The notes beneath the pieces were generated by a model, which saw only the letters and a list, made by a program, of their open reading frames with translations, was not told the origin of the DNA and did not search any database. A stretch of 8,638 nt of DNA from positions 1 through 8,638 of the forward strand of contig JAICIT010000070.1 of the NCBI GenBank assembly GCA_025960445.1, read 5' to 3'. Within the stretch, counting starts at the first letter, position 1; each line of letters opens with the position of its first letter. Shown here piece after piece: positions 6,341-8,638 of this stretch. The position numbers and the translations under genes are program-made. The DNA comes from Bradyrhizobium sp. GTDB lineage: Bacteria; Pseudomonadota; Alphaproteobacteria; Rhizobiales; Xanthobacteraceae.

Positions 6341-7594
6341 ATGGGCCGCCTCGTCATGAAATTCGGCGGCACGTCGGTCGCCAATATCGAGCGTATCCGC
6401 AACGTCGCGCATCATGTGAAGCGCGAGGTGGATGCCGGTCATGATGTCGCCGTTGTGGTGTCGGCGATGGCCGGCAAAACCAACGAACTGGTGGAATGGT
6501 GCCGCGAAGCATCGCCGATGCATGATGCGCGTGAATACGATGCGGTGGTGGCGTCCGGCGAGCAGGTTACAGCCGGGCTGCTGGCGATCGTACTGCAGCG
6601 GCTTGGAATTCAGGCCCGCTCCTGGCAGGGCTGGCAGGTTCCGATCACGACGAGCGACGCCCACGCTTCGGCCCGCATTCTCGAGATCGACGGGAGCGAA
6701 CTGATCAAGCGTTTCAAGGAGCGCAACGAAGTCGCGGTGATCGCCGGCTTCCAGGGCATCAACCCGCAGACCGAGCGAATCACCACGCTTGGGCGCGGCG
6801 GTTCCGATACGTCGGCGGTGGCGATCGCGGCTGCGATTCATGCCGACCGTTGCGATATCTACACCGATGTCGATGGCGTCTACACTACCGACCCTCGCGT
6901 AGTGCCGAAGGCTCGGCGGCTCGGTAAGATTGCTTTCGAAGACATGCTGGAACTGGCGTCGCAGGGCGCCAAAGTACTGCAGGTGCGCTCGGTGGAACTC
7001 GGGATGGTGCATAATATACCGGTGTTCGTCCGATCCAGTTTCGACAAGCCCGAGGATATCGACCCGCACGGCACCCCGCCGGGCACGTTGATCTGCAGCG
7101 AGGAGGAAATCATGGAAAGCCACGTTGTCACCGGGATCGCGTTTTCCAAGGACGAAGCCCAGATCTCCGTGCGGCAGATCGAGGACAAGCCGGGCGTTGC
7201 CGCCACGATCTTCGGCCCGCTCGCGGCCGCCAATATCAACGTCGACATGATCGTGCAGAACGTGTCGGAAGATGGCGCCACCACCGATCTTACCTTCACG
7301 GTGCCTGCTTCCGATTACGCCCGGGCGCGCGACACCATCGCCTCGGCGAAGGGCAAAATCGGGTACGCACGGCTCGACACCGCCACCGACGTGGCGAAAG
7401 TGTCGGTGATCGGCAGCGGCATGCGCAGCCACGCCGGCGTGGCGGCTCAGGCGTTTGCGGCCCTCGCCGCGCGCAACATCAACATTCGCGCCATCACCAC
7501 CTCTGAGATCAAGTTTTCGGTGCTGATCGATACTGCCTATACAGAGCTTGCGGTTCGAACGCTGCACACGCTCTATGGACTCGATCACGTTTAG
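6341..7594 (+). CDS. lysC: Aspartate kinase (aspartokinase)
   Basis: The product is 417 residues, normal for an alphaproteobacterial LysC. It phosphorylates aspartate with ATP, the first step to lysine, threonine, methionine and diaminopimelate. The kinase domain (about 1-250) shows KFGGTSV (7-13), SGEQ (72-75), TTLGRGGSDTSA (148-159) and DIYTDVDGVYTTDP (172-185). Two ACT regulatory domains follow: one around KPGVAATIFGPLAAANINVD (283-302), and a second around residues 361-396 ending in SVLID. ACT domains in this family bind lysine and/or threonine for feedback control. The frame is open back to 6233, but the conserved protein begins at MGRLVMKFGG. The upstream AAGGA at 6322-6326 is 14 bases away, rather far. 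An internal in-frame ATG at 7112 (M258) has an excellent Shine-Dalgarno and could start a separate beta subunit. No clear terminator follows. Confidence 0.97.
   Translation: MGRLVMKFGGTSVANIERIRNVAHHVKREVDAGHDVAVVVSAMAGKTNELVEWCREASPMHDAREYDAVVASGEQVTAGLLAIVLQRLGIQARSWQGWQVPITTSDAHASARILEIDGSELIKRFKERNEVAVIAGFQGINPQTERITTLGRGGSDTSAVAIAAAIHADRCDIYTDVDGVYTTDPRVVPKARRLGKIAFEDMLELASQGAKVLQVRSVELGMVHNIPVFVRSSFDKPEDIDPHGTPPGTLICSEEEIMESHVVTGIAFSKDEAQISVRQIEDKPGVAATIFGPLAAANINVDMIVQNVSEDGATTDLTFTVPASDYARARDTIASAKGKIGYARLDTATDVAKVSVIGSGMRSHAGVAAQAFAALAARNINIRAITTSEIKFSVLIDTAYTELAVRTLHTLYGLDHV
7101..7114 (+). promoter_or_regulatory. Internal Shine-Dalgarno and ATG in lysC (possible beta-subunit start)
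   Basis: AGGAGG at 7101-7106 is followed after 5 bases by an in-frame ATG at 7112-7114, which encodes M258 of LysC. Initiation here would give a 160-residue protein, MESHVVTGIAFSKDEAQ..., made only of the two ACT domains. In Corynebacterium glutamicum and Bacillus subtilis a beta subunit of this kind is made from an internal start in the same region, giving an alpha2beta2 enzyme. The AGGAGG also encodes part of a Glu-Glu-Glu stretch, so it could be a coding coincidence. Confidence 0.45.
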
Positions 7595-7758
7595 AAAGAT
7601 TCTCCGGCGCGATCGGCACAATTGTCCTGAGATCGCGTCTCAAACGTTATATTTTGCGCAACAGGCTAGGACCCGCGCGCGCAATCTGGCGAATTGTGCG
7701 CCGCTTAGCACCCGCAGCATTTGGCCTCTGAAGTCCGGCATCGCATGTGGCAGGGGTT

Positions 7759-7774
7759 TTGCTTGGCAAAGCAA
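7759..7774 (+). repeat. Short perfect hairpin TTGCTT-GGCA-AAGCAA
   Basis: A 6-bp stem with a 4-base loop, possibly extended by G-U pairs on the outside. It lies 165 bases after the lysC stop and about 185 bases before ptsP. No U-run follows, so it is not a canonical terminator. Confidence 0.3.
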
Positions 7775-7840
7775 GGCTCGATTCGCTATACGGCCAGAGG
7801 GGTGGGCTGCTGAGACTGTGCAACAGTTTTGGTGATGCTG

Positions 7841-7901
7841 ATTCGGCTGGCTTTGCGGGTTGCGGCGGCGCCGAATGGATAAAATTATTATTTTTCTTCG
7901 G
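7841..7901 (+). promoter_or_regulatory. Inverted repeat followed by AT-rich patch upstream of ptsP
   Basis: ATTCGGC (7841-7847) and GCCGAAT (7870-7876) form a perfect 7-bp stem with a 22-base loop. An AT-rich stretch (7879-7897) follows, unusual in this GC-rich window. TTCGG at 7897-7901 could pair with CCGAA (7871-7875), the downstream arm of the first stem, so two exclusive structures are possible. The T-run (7891-7895) begins 14 bases after the stem, too far for a standard intrinsic terminator. TAAAAT (7880-7885) and TATTAT (7886-7891) each resemble a -10 box, but no good -35 is seen. The element could be terminator, promoter, attenuator or chance. Confidence 0.3.
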
Positions 7902-7941
7902 TTCAATGCCAGTACCGGCCACCCGGCGGGCTGGGTTCGTG

Positions 7942-7949
7942 AAGGAGGA
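7942..7949 (+). promoter_or_regulatory. Strong ribosome binding site of ptsP
   Basis: AAGGAGGA at 7942-7949 stands 9 bases before the ATG at 7959 and fixes the ptsP start. It is the best Shine-Dalgarno at the start of any gene in this window. Confidence 0.8.
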
Positions 7950-7958
7950 ATTTAGCGT

Positions 7959-8638
7959 ATGCGGAGCGCGTCGGGAGGTCCCCGCGTCTTGCTGAGACGG
8001 CTCCGCGAAACCATGGCGGAGCAGGTTAGCGCTCAGGAGCGGCTGGACAAGATCGTGGTTCTGATCGCGGCCAATATGGTGGCCGAGGTCTGTTCGACCT
8101 ATGTGCTGCGCGTCGATAACACGCTCGAACTTTATGCCACCGAGGGCCTTAATCGTGACGCTGTGCACAGGACTGTCCTGAGCGCGCATGAAGGTCTGGT
8201 CGGTCTGGTCGCAAGCGAAGCGACGCCTCTCAATCTGAGTGATGCCCAAAGCCACCCGGCGTTCTCGTTCCGCCCGGAGACCGGCGAAGAAATCTACCAC
8301 TCGTTCCTCGGCGTCCCCATTCTGCGCGCCGGCAACACGCTCGGCGTGCTGGTGGTGCAAAACCGCGCCAAGCGCACCTATGTCGAGGAGGAGGTCGAGG
8401 CGCTGCAGACCACCGCCATGGTGCTGGCGGAAATGATCGCCTCGGGCGAACTGTCCGCGTTGGCCCAGCCCGGCGCCGAACCGGCCGCGCGGCATTCCCT
8501 GCACAAGAACGGCGCCATCCTCTCTGATGGCATCGCGCTCGGTCATGTCGTGCTGCACGAGCCGCGCGTAGTCATCACCAACTACATTGCCGAGGACCTG
8601 CCCAAGGAAATCAAGCGGCTCGACACCGCCCTCGCAAA
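7959..8638 (+). CDS. ptsP: Phosphoenolpyruvate-protein phosphotransferase PtsP (EI-Ntr), N-terminal part
   Basis: The first 226 residues are visible and the frame runs off the right edge. PtsP is enzyme I of the nitrogen phosphotransferase system. It takes phosphate from PEP and passes it to NPr (PtsO) and then EIIA-Ntr, a regulatory relay without sugar transport. A basic N-terminus MRSASGGPRVLLRRLRE is followed by a GAF domain (about 28-160), with VCSTYVLRVDNTLELYATEG early and YHSFLGVPILRAGNTLGVLVVQN later. After a linker rich in Ala and Pro, the PEP-utiliser N-terminal region begins near 185 (GAILSDGIALGHVVLH). The phosphorylated histidine and the PEP-binding barrel lie beyond the window. 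In relatives the GAF domain senses nitrogen status, with glutamine reported to inhibit autophosphorylation. Location after lysC is familiar from Bradyrhizobium relatives. Confidence 0.95.
   Translation, partial: MRSASGGPRVLLRRLRETMAEQVSAQERLDKIVVLIAANMVAEVCSTYVLRVDNTLELYATEGLNRDAVHRTVLSAHEGLVGLVASEATPLNLSDAQSHPAFSFRPETGEEIYHSFLGVPILRAGNTLGVLVVQNRAKRTYVEEEVEALQTTAMVLAEMIASGELSALAQPGAEPAARHSLHKNGAILSDGIALGHVVLHEPRVVITNYIAEDLPKEIKRLDTALA

Larger units (their letters stand above)
7595..7958. other. 364-base lysC-ptsP spacer with several potential hairpins
   Basis: No reading frame here looks like a real gene on either strand. Several inverted repeats are visible on the plus strand. TGAGA/TCTCA lies at 7628-7642 with a 5-base loop. 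GCGCAAT (7679-7685) pairs imperfectly with ATTGTGCGC (7693-7701), with a bulge. TTGCTT/AAGCAA lies at 7759-7774 with a 4-base loop. ATTCGGC/GCCGAAT lies at 7841-7876. There is also an 8-bp palindrome, TTGCGCAA, at 7654-7661. The tract may hold the lysC terminator, the ptsP promoter and leader, or a small RNA. In GC-rich DNA short stems arise easily, so none is certain. Confidence 0.4.

Noticed and set aside
6332..7621. Long minus-strand open frame of 429 codons opposite lysC
   Set aside because: It lies fully antisense to a well conserved gene and its product has histidine/arginine/aspartate-rich, low-hydrophobicity content typical of GC-rich shadow frames. No domain is recognisable.
7897..7917. 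GGTTCAAT-like stretch resembling a tRNA T-loop
   Set aside because: No acceptor stem, anticodon arm or CCA end could be fitted around it.
7747..7995. Plus-strand 82-codon frame in the lysC-ptsP spacer
   Set aside because: It overlaps the ptsP start in another frame, lacks a ribosome binding site and has no recognisable features.
7647..8558. Minus-strand open frame of 303 codons over the lysC-ptsP spacer and ptsP
   Set aside because: Most of it is antisense to ptsP, whose protein is clearly recognised. The remainder in the spacer has no domain.

Overview
The window looks like a piece of core chromosome from an alphaproteobacterium of the Rhizobiales, most likely Bradyrhizobium/Rhodopseudomonas/Afipia-like. 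The base composition is GC-rich. The encoded ComF, Nit-type amidase, DUF1178, LysC and GAF-PtsP proteins match the forms I know from that group, and a GcrA-family protein (an alphaproteobacterial invention) is present. I see no insertion sequence, integrase, tRNA, rRNA, CRISPR array or phage gene. The identifications rest on recognition of motifs and families, not on a database search.

Left part (1-3801). A partial minus-strand methyltransferase gene (BioC/NDUFAF5-like) runs off the left edge. It is divergent from a plus-strand series: a 66-residue ribbon-helix-helix-like protein, a GcrA-family regulator, comF, grxC, a nitrilase-superfamily amidase and a DUF1178 zinc-ribbon protein. The last three overlap by 4 bases at each junction and look translationally coupled. 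Glutaredoxin 3 and a deaminated-glutathione-amidase-like enzyme both deal with glutathione, which suggests a small thiol-maintenance unit.

Middle part (3868-6168). Three minus-strand genes, read right to left, are a two-TM PH-domain (DUF304) membrane protein, ubiG (both O-methylation steps of ubiquinone synthesis) and an EamA/DMT-type transporter. The first two are 17 bases apart. The transporter follows after 145 bases and may have its own transcript.

Right part (6341-8638). Plus-strand lysC (aspartate kinase) is followed by a 364-base spacer with several potential hairpins and an AT-rich patch. Then comes the start of ptsP (GAF-containing enzyme I of the nitrogen phosphotransferase system), which runs off the right edge.

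This is largely housekeeping DNA and I do not see a clear novel system. The points most worth a second look are: an in-frame internal start with a full AGGAGG in lysC, placed where other bacteria start a separate aspartokinase beta subunit; the divergent GcrA-family gene next to a small RHH protein, with paired GANTC sites upstream; the coupled grxC-amidase-DUF1178 unit; and the structured lysC-ptsP spacer.
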